DNA of 64,000 bases from G963674665 sp964609625 (lineage in GTDB: Bacteria; Desulfobacterota; Desulfovibrionia; Desulfovibrionales; Desulfovibrionaceae). Position 1 is the stretch's first letter, and every line of letters begins with the position of its first letter. This document shows, in pieces, positions 50,335-59,075 of the stretch. The position numbers and the translations under genes were made by a program. Location: assembly GCA_964609625.1 (NCBI GenBank), contig CAZSRS010000007.1, positions 83,334 to 147,333 on the forward strand, written 5' to 3'. The notes under the pieces were generated by a model that saw nothing but the letters and a program-made list of their open reading frames with translations, was not told the DNA's origin and made no database searches.

Positions 50335-51558
50335 TCAGGCGGCACAGCGCGCGGATGCCGGCTGCACGCGCATGCACAGCCGCGGTGCCAGGCTCAATCC
50401 CGTATCCCCGCGGTGCAGGGCCTGGGAGAGTTCAAGCACGTTGCTGTCCTGATGGCGTTGGAGATACTCCACGCAGACCTGTCGCGCTTCCGAACCACGT
50501 CCCTGTGTGGCCAAGGCGATGGCCCTGTTGCAGATGAACACGCCTTCTTCGGGATGCTGAGCGCTGGCGCTGGAAAAGAACTCCAGGGCCTGTTCGCGCA
50601 TGTTCTCCTGCCAGAGCAGCACGCCGGTGTTGTTGCGGGCTCCGGTGTGGGCCGGATCCAGCTCCAGGGCCTGGGCGTAGGCCTTTCTGGCCTCCTGGGA
50701 CTGCCCCAGCAGGCCCAGCTGCAAGCCGCGTAAAAAGGCCTCCTGCGACTGGTTGAGCACCACGTGCTCCAGTCCCCGACAAGGGCAGCGCGTGGTACGA
50801 CAGGGTTCCGGCTTGTCATAGAGCCGGATACCGCGCTCCACGTTCCCGAGCACGGTCTTTTCGCCGGAGCAGCGGTACACGGTGCCGTCAGGCTCCATAC
50901 GGATGAAGGTGCGCCCCCCGTTGCAGGGAACGCCGTAGAAATTGTAGACCATCTTGGTTCCCGCGTTGGGATGCAGGGCCAGGATCTCCTGCCCCTCCCG
51001 GCAATAGGACTCGGGAAAACGCAGTCCCTGGTGCACACCCTTGAAGGGGCGCGGTCTGAGTACGATGTCCTGCCCGGCGAACCAGGCCTTGTCCTGCTCG
51101 AAGCGATGCACCAAGTCGGGATGCAGCACATAGTTGACGATGAGGTTGAAGCCGCGCTCCCCGAGCAGGTGCATGCTCTCGATGAAGCTCTTGACACCAC
51201 CGGTGTGTTCGCGCTCCTTGATGTGCAGGGAGACGTACAACTCCTGCACCCGTGACGGGTCGAGTCTTTCGGCGAAATCGCGCACCAGGCGCGGCAGGCT
51301 CAGGTTGGTGTCCACGCTGATCATGTGGCGTTTGGTGACGTCCTGGCACAAACCGATGAAATCCGGATAAAGGAAGGGTTCACCCCCGGTCATCCCCACC
51401 AGCCAGCGCTCGGCCGAGCCGTCGAGGAAACGCAGCAGGGCTTCCCTGTCCAGGGATTCCCGCACAGGGGGCGGAACATGGGGGTAATAACAGTACTCGC
51501 AGCGATAATTACACTGCCGCGTCATGTTCCACATCACGTAATGCGCCGGATTGCCCAT
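50335..51558 (-). CDS. Radical SAM protein with C-terminal TPR-like repeats
   Basis: A 407-residue protein. The radical SAM motif CX3CX2C is at the very start (MTRQCNYRCEYCYYPH), followed by VGMTGGEPFLYPDF. Cysteines after the barrel (CNGG, CSGE, CRTTRCPC) suggest an auxiliary cluster of the SPASM or Twitch type. From about residue 285 come TPR-like helices (FLRGLQLGLLGQSQEARKAY, NTGVLLWQENMREQALEFF). Substrate unknown; its neighbours suggest a modification connected with glycan or surface-structure assembly. GGAG precedes the ATG. Confidence 0.85.
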   Translation of the reverse strand: MGNPAHYVMWNMTRQCNYRCEYCYYPHVPPPVRESLDREALLRFLDGSAERWLVGMTGGEPFLYPDFIGLCQDVTKRHMISVDTNLSLPRLVRDFAERLDPSRVQELYVSLHIKEREHTGGVKSFIESMHLLGERGFNLIVNYVLHPDLVHRFEQDKAWFAGQDIVLRPRPFKGVHQGLRFPESYCREGQEILALHPNAGTKMVYNFYGVPCNGGRTFIRMEPDGTVYRCSGEKTVLGNVERGIRLYDKPEPCRTTRCPCRGLEHVVLNQSQEAFLRGLQLGLLGQSQEARKAYAQALELDPAHTGARNNTGVLLWQENMREQALEFFSSASAQHPEEGVFICNRAIALATQGRGSEARQVCVEYLQRHQDSNVLELSQALHRGDTGLSLAPRLCMRVQPASARCAA

Positions 51559-51632
51559 GGTCTTTCACTCCAGTCAGTTGACCCGAACCGATTGCACAGG
51601 GGGCATAATAGACACGCGCGGATAAAATGCAA

Positions 51633-51652
51633 GGGGGCAATGCCCCCGTTTT
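51633..51652 (+). terminator. Terminator-like hairpin in the FkbM leader
   Basis: GGGGGC-aat-GCCCCC (51633-51647) followed by GTTTT, 137 bp upstream of the FkbM start and 75 bp from the divergent radical SAM start. On the plus strand it would act as an attenuator or block read-through. Confidence 0.55.
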
Positions 51653-51788
51653 AGTTGCAGGATTCATGTTGTTCCGGAGTGCAACGGTAGGGGCTTGTCA
51701 TCCCACGAAGTTCTGGTACTGTCCGACCGCTCGATCACGGTCCGCACCCGCGCAAGAGTTCCAGACCTTCAACCCGGAGGCCAATTCC

Positions 51789-52625
51789 ATGGAGTTAAAG
51801 ACTTTTACCACAACCACCCCCCAGACCGTGCCGCCGGAGCGCGAGGGCTGGATCCGCTACTGGCACGGCTATTTCCAGATGCGCAAGGTCAAAAGTGACG
51901 ACAAACGGTTACTCGACCAGGAGGAAGATCGTGAGGCCCAGGCGCGTGGCTGCCTCACGGAGCGCGACATCGAAATCCAGGTCTTCCTGAACATGCTCCA
52001 CGATATCGAGGAGGAGCAGATCAGTATGTTCGAGCTGGGCGCGGGGCGCGGCGATTGGTGCCTGGCCCTGGCCGGCGTGGTGGACCACCGCCTCGTGCCC
52101 CTGATTCCCAGCAGCTACCGCTGTCTGGCCCTGGAGGGCGAGCCTTATCACTATGCCTGGACCCGCCAGCATTTCGATATCCAGAAAATCAACGGCGTGG
52201 CCGTGCACGGTGCCCTGAGCCACAAGGACGGCAGCATTCGCTTCCGCGCCAGCAAGGCACCGGAAGAGAGCTACGGCCAGGGCATTGACCCGGAGCGCGG
52301 CAACATCGAGGTTCCGGCCTACACCATAGACACCCTCATGCGCCAGCACGGCTTTCCGCGCCTCAGTTGCATCCACATGGACGTACAGGGCGCGGAGTAC
52401 GACGCCATTCACGGCGCGGAATCCGCCCTGCGCGAGGGGCGCGTCGACTACTTGCACATCGGCACCCACGGCGGCGACGCCCTGGATAACAAGTTGTTGG
52501 AATACCTCGGCCCGAACTACGAAACCGTGTTCCGCGTGCCTGCCGCCGCCGGCGAGGTGGACACCGTGTTCGGCCGTGCCTGGATCCCAAAGGACGGCAT
52601 CCTGCTCATACGCCGACGCAGGTAG
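51789..52625 (+). CDS. FkbM-family methyltransferase
   Basis: A 278-residue protein. The SAM-binding part shows MFELGAGRGDWCLALAGVVD, CLALEGEPYHYAWTRQHF and the later DGSIRFRASK and PAYTIDTLMRQHGFPRLSCI followed by HMDVQGAEYDAIHGAE, which is the FkbM pattern. Many FkbM enzymes O-methylate sugars of polysaccharides or glycolipids, which fits the glycosyltransferase cluster opposite. ATG 51789 has GGAGG 8 bases upstream; a longer frame to 51627 runs through the hairpin and is rejected. Confidence 0.87.
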   Translation: MELKTFTTTTPQTVPPEREGWIRYWHGYFQMRKVKSDDKRLLDQEEDREAQARGCLTERDIEIQVFLNMLHDIEEEQISMFELGAGRGDWCLALAGVVDHRLVPLIPSSYRCLALEGEPYHYAWTRQHFDIQKINGVAVHGALSHKDGSIRFRASKAPEESYGQGIDPERGNIEVPAYTIDTLMRQHGFPRLSCIHMDVQGAEYDAIHGAESALREGRVDYLHIGTHGGDALDNKLLEYLGPNYETVFRVPAAAGEVDTVFGRAWIPKDGILLIRRRR

Positions 52626-52817
52626 GTTCCCCGATGTCAGGCTGATCCGCACCCGCCTCTTGCCGCGAAAGAGGCAAGCGCGAAACCGCCTCCACGTCTT
52701 GTCAGGTGGCGCTTTCTCGTGCATGTGAATCTGGCGCGGGGACGTGCTCGCTTGCATGGGTTTGTTCCACCCATGCTCGACGTGTCTCCTGATCCACGGA
52801 CCGCGCGGGAGGAGCGG

Positions 52818-54290
52818 ATGACAGCGTCCGATATTCAGGTCCATTTCGTCCTATACGTTCTCCACGTACTGGTCATGCTGTGCATCGCCGTGCGCGTGAT
52901 CATGCGCCGCCCGACGCCAGGCACCGCCCTGGCCTGGCTTTTCCTCGTCGCCGCCCTGCCCTTTGCCGGCGCGGTTCTCTACCTGCTCATCGGCGAGCGC
53001 CGGGTGGGGCTGCACCGAGCGCGTGGCATCGCCGCCCTGCGCTCCAAATTCGGTGGCCCGGCGGACGCCCTGTCGGAGGAGTGGCGCGTGAAGGACTGGA
53101 CCCGGCTTGGCGACACAGCTCAACACTTCGACCGCCTCGGCCGGACAGTCCTGGGCGCCCCCACGGTTGAAGGGTGCGCCTTGCAGCTTTTCGGGAGCGC
53201 GGAAGAAGTCTTTCCTGCCTTGATCCAGGATATCGACGAGGCGCGGCACAGCGTGCTCATGGAATTCTACATCTGGAACGCGGGAGGCGCCGCCGACCAG
53301 GTATTGGAGGCCTTGCTCCGCGCCGCTGTCCGCGGTGTTACCTGTCGGGTGCTCGTGGACGCGCTCGGAGGCCATGCCTGGTGGCGTTCCCCGCAGCCCG
53401 AGCGCCTGCACCGAGCCGGCGTGGAGGTCTTGCCCGCCCTGCCCACGGGCTTTCTTCGGGTGCTGACCGGTCGCAACGACCTGCGTCTGCACCGCAAGAT
53501 CGTGGTCCTGGACGGAAGCGTGGCCTGGACCGGCAGCATGAACATGGTGGACCCCCGCTATTTCAAGCAGCAAGCCCACGTGGGGCAGTGGAAGGACGCC
53601 ATGGTTCGGGTTCAGGGGCCGGCAGTGCCACTCCTGGCCCGCACGTTGCTGTCGGATTGGGCCTTGGACTTGGGCAAGCCCATGGCGCCGCTGGAGTTAC
53701 AACCGCGGACCCAGCCCGCTCCCGAGGGAGGCGCGGCGGTCCAGGTGCTGCCATCTGGCCCTGGCGCGGCACCGGGGATGGCCCAGGACGGCATTCTGCA
53801 GATGCTGCTGGCCTTGATCAACGCGGCGCGGAAGGACTTGGTGTTGACCACCCCCTACTTCGTGCCGGACGAGGCCCTGCTGCGCGCCCTGCGCGGGGCA
53901 GCAGGCCGGGGCGTCAGGGTGCGACTCGTGCTCCCGGCCAGGGTGGATTCCCTCATGACCCGCCTCGTGACCCGCTCCTATTATGATGAACTCATGGAGA
54001 TCGGCGTGGAGATTCTGCTCTACCGCAAGGGACTGCTGCACACGAAATCCATCACCGTGGACGGCAACGTGGCCATGTTCGGCACCGTGAACCTGGACAT
54101 GCGCAGCATCTGGCTCAACTACGAAGTCTCCCTGTTCGTCCACGACACGGAATTCACCTCGACCCTGCGCGGCCTGCAGGAAAACTACATGGCGGATGCG
54201 GACCGCCTGGACCCCCGACGTTGGGCGGCTCGCTCCCTGCCGCAACGCTTCGTGGAAAACGCCTTCCGGATGGCGGGGCCGTTGCTGTAG
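52818..54290 (+). CDS. cls: Cardiolipin synthase-like phospholipase D protein
   Basis: A 490-residue protein. Two N-terminal membrane helices (VHFVLYVLHVLVMLCIAVRVIM, TALAWLFLVAALPFAGAVLYLL) are followed by two phospholipase D HKD motifs: LHRKIVVLDGSVAWTGSMN and LHTKSITVDGNVAMFGTVN. This is the full arrangement of bacterial cardiolipin synthase, which joins two phosphatidylglycerols in the inner membrane. GGGAGGAG precedes the ATG at 52818. It is a single gene; nothing in the surroundings indicates control. Confidence 0.93.
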   Translation: MTASDIQVHFVLYVLHVLVMLCIAVRVIMRRPTPGTALAWLFLVAALPFAGAVLYLLIGERRVGLHRARGIAALRSKFGGPADALSEEWRVKDWTRLGDTAQHFDRLGRTVLGAPTVEGCALQLFGSAEEVFPALIQDIDEARHSVLMEFYIWNAGGAADQVLEALLRAAVRGVTCRVLVDALGGHAWWRSPQPERLHRAGVEVLPALPTGFLRVLTGRNDLRLHRKIVVLDGSVAWTGSMNMVDPRYFKQQAHVGQWKDAMVRVQGPAVPLLARTLLSDWALDLGKPMAPLELQPRTQPAPEGGAAVQVLPSGPGAAPGMAQDGILQMLLALINAARKDLVLTTPYFVPDEALLRALRGAAGRGVRVRLVLPARVDSLMTRLVTRSYYDELMEIGVEILLYRKGLLHTKSITVDGNVAMFGTVNLDMRSIWLNYEVSLFVHDTEFTSTLRGLQENYMADADRLDPRRWAARSLPQRFVENAFRMAGPLL

Positions 54291-54797
54291 CGGACCGCGC
54301 GTGACATCCTGGGCGCTCTTCTTCCATAGGGATTCATTATCCACACCCTTCCCGCTGATTAGACAGTAACGCCGCGAATCGCCGCCTTTTCCCTGACCAA
54401 AATTTCCCGTCATAGAGCCTATCCCGCTTCGCTTCAGGCGCGCAGGTCCCATGCGCGTAGGCATGGGGCCGACAAGCCCGAAATCGACACCGCGATGCTC
54501 CCACGCCCCGGTCCAATGCCGTACTCGTGCCAAAACCCTCCTGCAGTGTCCTCGATGCTTTTCCCAGGTTTCGGAGACTCGGTACGTTTTTTTTGGGACG
54601 CTTCGAGTCCACAACCTGCCGCTCCCAGTGTGTATCATTTGCGGGAGCGTGGTGGGCATTGACGATTTCCAACACGAATTTCCTCGAAAGAGAACCTCGG
54701 GCACGGAGGCGGAATTAAATGCGGGAAATTTCCGTTTAAGAATGTAGATGGTTGCATGCCTCGAGTGCTTTTTTATTCCGATTTTGTCGGAAATTGC
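54291..54797. other. Gene-free stretch upstream of the sulfur locus
   Basis: About 500 bp without a credible gene. A weak GCA...TGC stem is followed by TTTTTT at about 54770, possibly ending an upstream transcript. Confidence 0.4.
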
Positions 54798-54826
54798 TTG
54801 ACGCCACTACCGGGTATGGGTATATT
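54798..54826 (+). promoter_or_regulatory. Sigma70-like promoter of the cytochrome c-molybdopterin operon
   Basis: TTGACG (54798-54803), exactly 17 bp, TATATT (54821-54826). Five of six bases match at each box, with optimal spacing, 83 bp upstream of the cytochrome c start. Confidence 0.7.
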
Positions 54827-54908
54827 TTGATCGCTTGGAAGTCGACAATGGCGGCCTACGCCGCCGCGTTGAACGTAAACACCTGGAAACGCAACTACTG
54901 GAGGTATC

Positions 54909-55232
54909 ATGCACAAGAAGACGACAAGCATCCTGATGGCCCTGGTTATCGTGATGACCATCACCGGCCTGGCCTTTGCCTGGGGTGGGGGCAACGGCCG
55001 CAAGGGCAAGTTCCTCTACCGCAAACACTGTCGCACCTGTCACGGCGCGTCGGCAACGGATCTTTCACCCGCGGACAAGACCCAGGCGGAGTGGACCAAA
55101 ATCTTCGAGAACATCGAGACCATCCCCTGCCACGGGAATTGGCCCGAGATGCCGGAAGAAGAGATCAACGACACGTTCACCTACCTGCACGACTACGCCA
55201 AGGATTCCCCGTCTCCGGCCAAGTGCAGCTGA
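54909..55232 (+). CDS. Small periplasmic monohaem cytochrome c
   Basis: A 107-residue protein with a signal peptide (cut near AFA) and one CXXCH haem site (Cys41-Arg-Thr-Cys44-His45). Met81 in NWPEM is a candidate sixth ligand. A second CH pair (Cys74-His75) is not part of a haem motif. It is likely an electron carrier for the molybdopterin enzyme encoded next. GGAGG lies 5 bases before the ATG. A GC-rich hairpin (55242-55276) follows and may set its mRNA level apart from the rest of the operon. Confidence 0.88.
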   Translation: MHKKTTSILMALVIVMTITGLAFAWGGGNGRKGKFLYRKHCRTCHGASATDLSPADKTQAEWTKIFENIETIPCHGNWPEMPEEEINDTFTYLHDYAKDSPSPAKCS

Positions 55233-55241
55233 TGCGTCCCC

Positions 55242-55276
55242 GCGGCCCCGCCTCCTGGACAGGACGCCGGGGCCGC
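55242..55276 (+). other. Intra-operon hairpin after the cytochrome c gene
   Basis: A 9-bp arm GCGGCCCCG (55242-55250) pairs with CGGGGCCGC (55268-55276). No T-run follows, so mRNA processing or partial termination is more likely than a full stop. Confidence 0.5.
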
Positions 55277-55331
55277 CCCGTGCAATAGTGGAGTCTGAAC
55301 GCTGCGGCCGCTGCCGCAAGGGAGGATACTC

Positions 55332-57527
55332 ATGGCGGCTCTCAACCCGAAAATAACGCGGCGCACCTTTTTCAAGGCCGCCGGACTGATCGCGGCTGGA
55401 GCCGCTGGGTCCGGCCTGGCGGGGGGTGTGCGCAAAAACGCCCGGGCGGCACAGGTCAAAGCCCCACAGTGGGAATCGAAATTCTCGGTGTGTGACATGT
55501 GCTTCAACAGATGCGGCTGCATCGCCCGGGTTCAGGACGGCGTGGTCGTGAAGCTCGACCCGAACCCCAAGTTCCTCAAGTCCCGCGGCATGCTTTGCGC
55601 GCGGGGCAACGCCGGCATCGCCCATCTTTATGATCCTGACCGGCTCAAGCACCCCTTGCTTCGCGCCGGAGCCAGGGGCGAGGGCAAGTGGAAGAAGATC
55701 CCCTGGGACGAGGCCATCGACCTGGCCGCCGAGAAGATGCAGGAGATTCGCGAGAAGTATACGCCCTGCGGCATGCTCTTTTCGGCCGGTTCGGACATGC
55801 AATCCATCTTCATATCCCGTTTTGCCGAGGTCTATGGTTCCTTCAACGTGACTTCGCACGAATCACTGTGTCTGATCAGTGGTACTCGAGCCTTTCTTGA
55901 CACCTTCGGTGAGGTGCCCTTTCCGGACGTGCTGTATTCAAAGTACATCGTCATGCCCGGCGCCAACCGTTACGAGGCCCTGGTGACACCGGATTCCATG
56001 GACCTGATGACCGCTCAGAAACGCGGCTGCAAACTCGTGGTCCTCGACCCCCGCTACACAAAGACCGCGGCCCTGGCCGACGAGTGGTACCAGATCAGGC
56101 CGGGTACGGACATGGCCTTCATGCTGGCGCTGTGTCACGTGATCATCAACGAGGGGCTCTACAACCCAACCTACATCTGGGAAAAGACCTTCGGCTTCAA
56201 CGAACTTTCCGAGCACGTGCAGCAATACACGCCGGAGTTCGCCGCAGCCGAGACTGGGGTTCCTGCCGAGGCCATCCGCGACATCGCCCGCAATCTGGCC
56301 AAGCACGCGCCGGCCTCCATGGTCTACCCTGGCCGCCGCTCCTCTGATTACCAGAATTCGGTCCAGATTAGGCGCTCCTTCGCCCTGGTCAACGCCCTGC
56401 TCGGCAACTGGGACCAGCCCGGTGGCCTGCTCGCGGCGCGGCAGGTCGGTCTCAAGACCATTCCGGTCGAAGCGCCCTGGTACGACGACAACCAGGAGGA
56501 CCGCATCGACGCCGAAATGGCGCCCATGCTCATCGAGCACGAAGGTTCCTTCATCCTAACCCGCAACGCCATACTGGCGGACGACCCCTACCCCATACGC
56601 GGCTGGATGGTCTTCAAGACCAACCCCATGGCCACGGTACCCGACAGGGCCAAGACCATGGAAATGGCCAACAAGATGGAGTTCATGATCGTTTCGGACA
56701 TCCAGATGAGCGACACCGCGTACCTGGCGGACCTGGTCCTGCCCGCGCCCAGCTACCTGGAGCGCACGGACCCCTGTTCTGGCCTGCAAGGGTCCGTGGC
56801 CTGCGCCTGTGTGGTCAAACGCGATCCGGTCGTTCCGGCCATGTTCGAATCGCGCCCCATCTTCGACGTGCTCAAGGACATCGCCGGCAAGCTGGATCTG
56901 GCCGAGCATTTCGACTTCACCATGGAAGAGTACAGGCGGCAGCAGCTCGCCGACCTGCCCGAGGCCATGGAGGCCCTGGACCGCGACGGCGTGTATTACA
57001 ACCCTTCCAAAGTCTACGGCATCTACGAGGGGCGCATCTACAAGACAAAAAGCCAAAAGATCGAACTCCTGAACCAGCGCTACGAACAGATGGGCCTCGA
57101 CCCATTGCCCGTGTACACGCCCCCAAAGGAAGTTCCGGAGGGCAGGTTCCGCATGGTGGTTGGGCGCAACGCCTACTTCACCCATGGCTCAACCCAGAAC
57201 AACATCCTGCTGCACGAACTCCAGGCCGAGAACAAGCTCTGGCTCAACCCAAAAGCCGCGGAAAGACTGGGCGTCAGGGACGGCGACATCGTCAGCGTGG
57301 CCAGCGACAAGGGCAAGGGAACACTGCCCGCCCATGTCACGGAGGCCATCCGTGAGGACACGGTCTACATGCTCACGGGCTTCGATCCCATCTCCAAAGA
57401 CCTCTCGCTGGTCTATGGCAAGGGCGCGTCCATCGCCGCGCTGCTCGAGGACCAGTACGACGACGTCTCCGGCAACGCGGCCATGCACGAAACCATGGTC
57501 ACCGTAACAAGGAAGGCGACGTCATGA
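55332..57527 (+). CDS. Tat-exported molybdopterin oxidoreductase, Psr/Phs-type catalytic subunit
   Basis: A 731-residue member of the DMSO reductase superfamily. A twin-arginine signal (TRRTFFKAAGLIAAGAA) directs export. A 4Fe-4S site is formed by Cys54, Cys57, Cys61 and Cys88 (CDMCFNRC...MLCARGN). Cys179 in SHESLCLISG is the best candidate for the molybdenum or tungsten ligand. The C-terminal dinucleotide-binding part includes GRNAYFTHGSTQNNILLHEL and LGVRDGDIVSVASDKG. Length and motifs fit polysulfide/thiosulfate/tetrathionate reductases. Neighbouring rhodaneses point to a sulfur substrate. It overlaps the ferredoxin subunit gene by 4 bp. The precise substrate cannot be read from sequence. 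Confidence 0.88.
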   Translation: MAALNPKITRRTFFKAAGLIAAGAAGSGLAGGVRKNARAAQVKAPQWESKFSVCDMCFNRCGCIARVQDGVVVKLDPNPKFLKSRGMLCARGNAGIAHLYDPDRLKHPLLRAGARGEGKWKKIPWDEAIDLAAEKMQEIREKYTPCGMLFSAGSDMQSIFISRFAEVYGSFNVTSHESLCLISGTRAFLDTFGEVPFPDVLYSKYIVMPGANRYEALVTPDSMDLMTAQKRGCKLVVLDPRYTKTAALADEWYQIRPGTDMAFMLALCHVIINEGLYNPTYIWEKTFGFNELSEHVQQYTPEFAAAETGVPAEAIRDIARNLAKHAPASMVYPGRRSSDYQNSVQIRRSFALVNALLGNWDQPGGLLAARQVGLKTIPVEAPWYDDNQEDRIDAEMAPMLIEHEGSFILTRNAILADDPYPIRGWMVFKTNPMATVPDRAKTMEMANKMEFMIVSDIQMSDTAYLADLVLPAPSYLERTDPCSGLQGSVACACVVKRDPVVPAMFESRPIFDVLKDIAGKLDLAEHFDFTMEEYRRQQLADLPEAMEALDRDGVYYNPSKVYGIYEGRIYKTKSQKIELLNQRYEQMGLDPLPVYTPPKEVPEGRFRMVVGRNAYFTHGSTQNNILLHELQAENKLWLNPKAAERLGVRDGDIVSVASDKGKGTLPAHVTEAIREDTVYMLTGFDPISKDLSLVYGKGASIAALLEDQYDDVSGNAAMHETMVTVTRKATS

Positions 57528-58279
57528 AACAGCAGCTTGCCATGGTCATAGACTCCTCCAAGTGCATCGACTGCAAGGGGTGCATGCTCGCCTGCAAGGT
57601 GGCCAACAACGTCCCCACCGGCCACTGGCGCAACTGGATCAAGGTCTCGGACACCGACTTCTCCCTGGGCGCGAAAACCCGCACGCACTTCCAGCCCGGG
57701 GGATGCATGCATTGCGACAACCCCACCTGCGTCCACGCCTGCCCCACCGGCGCCACCTACAAAGACAAAAACACCGGGGAAGTGGTCATTGACAAGGACC
57801 TCTGCATCGGCTGCGGCAACTGCATCCCGGCCTGCCCATACGGAGCGCGTTTTCGTCATCCACTGCTGAAAAAGGCCGACAAGTGCAACTACTGCCCGGA
57901 GCGCCGGGCCAACGGCCTGTTGCCCGCCTGCGTGGACACCTGCCCCACAAAGGCGCGTGTCTTCGGCGACATCCTGGACCCCAACAGCGAGGCGGCCATC
58001 ATGCTCAGGGAGAACAAGGACCGTCTGATCAGGGTGGTCAACGCCGAGACCGACACCAGTCCGAACATGTACTACCTGGGCGACACCGCCCCCCGCAACT
58101 GGACGCAACCGGCGCAACCGCCCGCGGCCATGGCCGCCCTGACCGATTGGATCAGCCCCACGGTCAAGGGCATCGTGGCCCTGTCCGGCCTGGGCGTGCT
58201 CGTCATGCTCGGCCGCATGCTCCTGGACAGGGGCTCGGGGGACCATGACAAACAGGCCCAAGGAGACCGCCATGAGTAA
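57524..58279 (+). CDS. Four-cluster ferredoxin subunit with C-terminal membrane anchor
   Basis: A 251-residue electron-transfer subunit of the DmsB/PsrB type. Sixteen cysteines form four 4Fe-4S sites (CIDCKGCMLAC, CMHCDNPTCVHAC, CIGCGNCIPAC, CNYC...CVDTC). After residue 200 a single hydrophobic helix (GIVALSGLGVLVMLGRML) anchors the end in the membrane; most PsrB and DmsB proteins lack this, while formate dehydrogenase beta subunits have it. It lacks a Tat signal and would be exported with the catalytic subunit. Its 3' end overlaps the cytochrome b gene by 8 bp. Confidence 0.92.
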   Translation: MKQQLAMVIDSSKCIDCKGCMLACKVANNVPTGHWRNWIKVSDTDFSLGAKTRTHFQPGGCMHCDNPTCVHACPTGATYKDKNTGEVVIDKDLCIGCGNCIPACPYGARFRHPLLKKADKCNYCPERRANGLLPACVDTCPTKARVFGDILDPNSEAAIMLRENKDRLIRVVNAETDTSPNMYYLGDTAPRNWTQPAQPPAAMAALTDWISPTVKGIVALSGLGVLVMLGRMLLDRGSGDHDKQAQGDRHE

Positions 58280-58994
58280 GAACATGCTCAGACGTCACGA
58301 CAGGCCCGACATTGTCATCCACTGGTTCAACGCCGTTTGCTGGATACTGCTCCTGCTGACTGGAATCGGTCTCATCAGCAACGATCGGCTCAACCCCTTG
58401 GGCGCCTGGTATCCCGACGCACTGCGCTCCCTGGTGGGGGGAGGCGGCAATCTTCTCCTGATCCACGAAGTCATCGGTTTTGCCTGGGTCGCCGGCTTGC
58501 TGCTCTATGTTCTGGTCAATCCCAGGGGCGCGCTGTTCTTCCTCAAGGAGATCTTCACGGTCAAACCCATCCGCGACATGACCTGGATGCTGCGCAAGAT
58601 GGTGCTCATGACCCTGGGACCCAAGGTCCTGCGCCCCCTGGGACAGCCCGCGGACCTGCCGGACCAGGGCTACTACAACATGGGGCAGAAGGCCTTTGCC
58701 CAGGCTTCGGTGCTCGGCGGCCTGCTCATCGTGGCCACCGGCGTGATCATGTTCCTCGCGGACAAGGCCTTTACCGCCGAGGGCACGTGGATCGTGAGCT
58801 GGGCCGTCACCCTGCACTTCGTGGGCGCGGGGTTGGTCTTCGCCGGGTTGCTGGTGCACGTGTACATGGCCGCCATTTCCCCGGAAGAGCGACCCGGTTT
58901 CAAATCCATGTTCACCGGCTTTGTGCCCAAGGACTACGCCAAGCATCACCACAAACTCTGGTACGACAAGGTCAAGGCCTCGGAGACCGAATAA
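58272..58994 (+). CDS. Membrane cytochrome b (formate dehydrogenase gamma-like)
   Basis: A 240-residue protein with four membrane helices. Conserved histidines in DIVIHWFNAVCWILLLLTGI, LLLIHEVIGFAWVAGLLLY, TLHFVGAGLVFAGLL and VHVYMAAISPEE match the FdnI-type dihaem b subunit that exchanges electrons with quinones. The pairing of a Psr/Phs-like catalytic subunit with an FdnI-type anchor instead of a PsrC/NrfD protein is known but less common. GGAG precedes ATG 58272. Confidence 0.9.
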   Translation: MSKNMLRRHDRPDIVIHWFNAVCWILLLLTGIGLISNDRLNPLGAWYPDALRSLVGGGGNLLLIHEVIGFAWVAGLLLYVLVNPRGALFFLKEIFTVKPIRDMTWMLRKMVLMTLGPKVLRPLGQPADLPDQGYYNMGQKAFAQASVLGGLLIVATGVIMFLADKAFTAEGTWIVSWAVTLHFVGAGLVFAGLLVHVYMAAISPEERPGFKSMFTGFVPKDYAKHHHKLWYDKVKASETE

Positions 58995-59075
58995 CCCGGC
59001 AGCCGCGACGTGCCGGAAGAATCTCCGGGCGGGAGCGGCGCCGAATAAGTGCATACCCTTATGGAGGGAATCATC

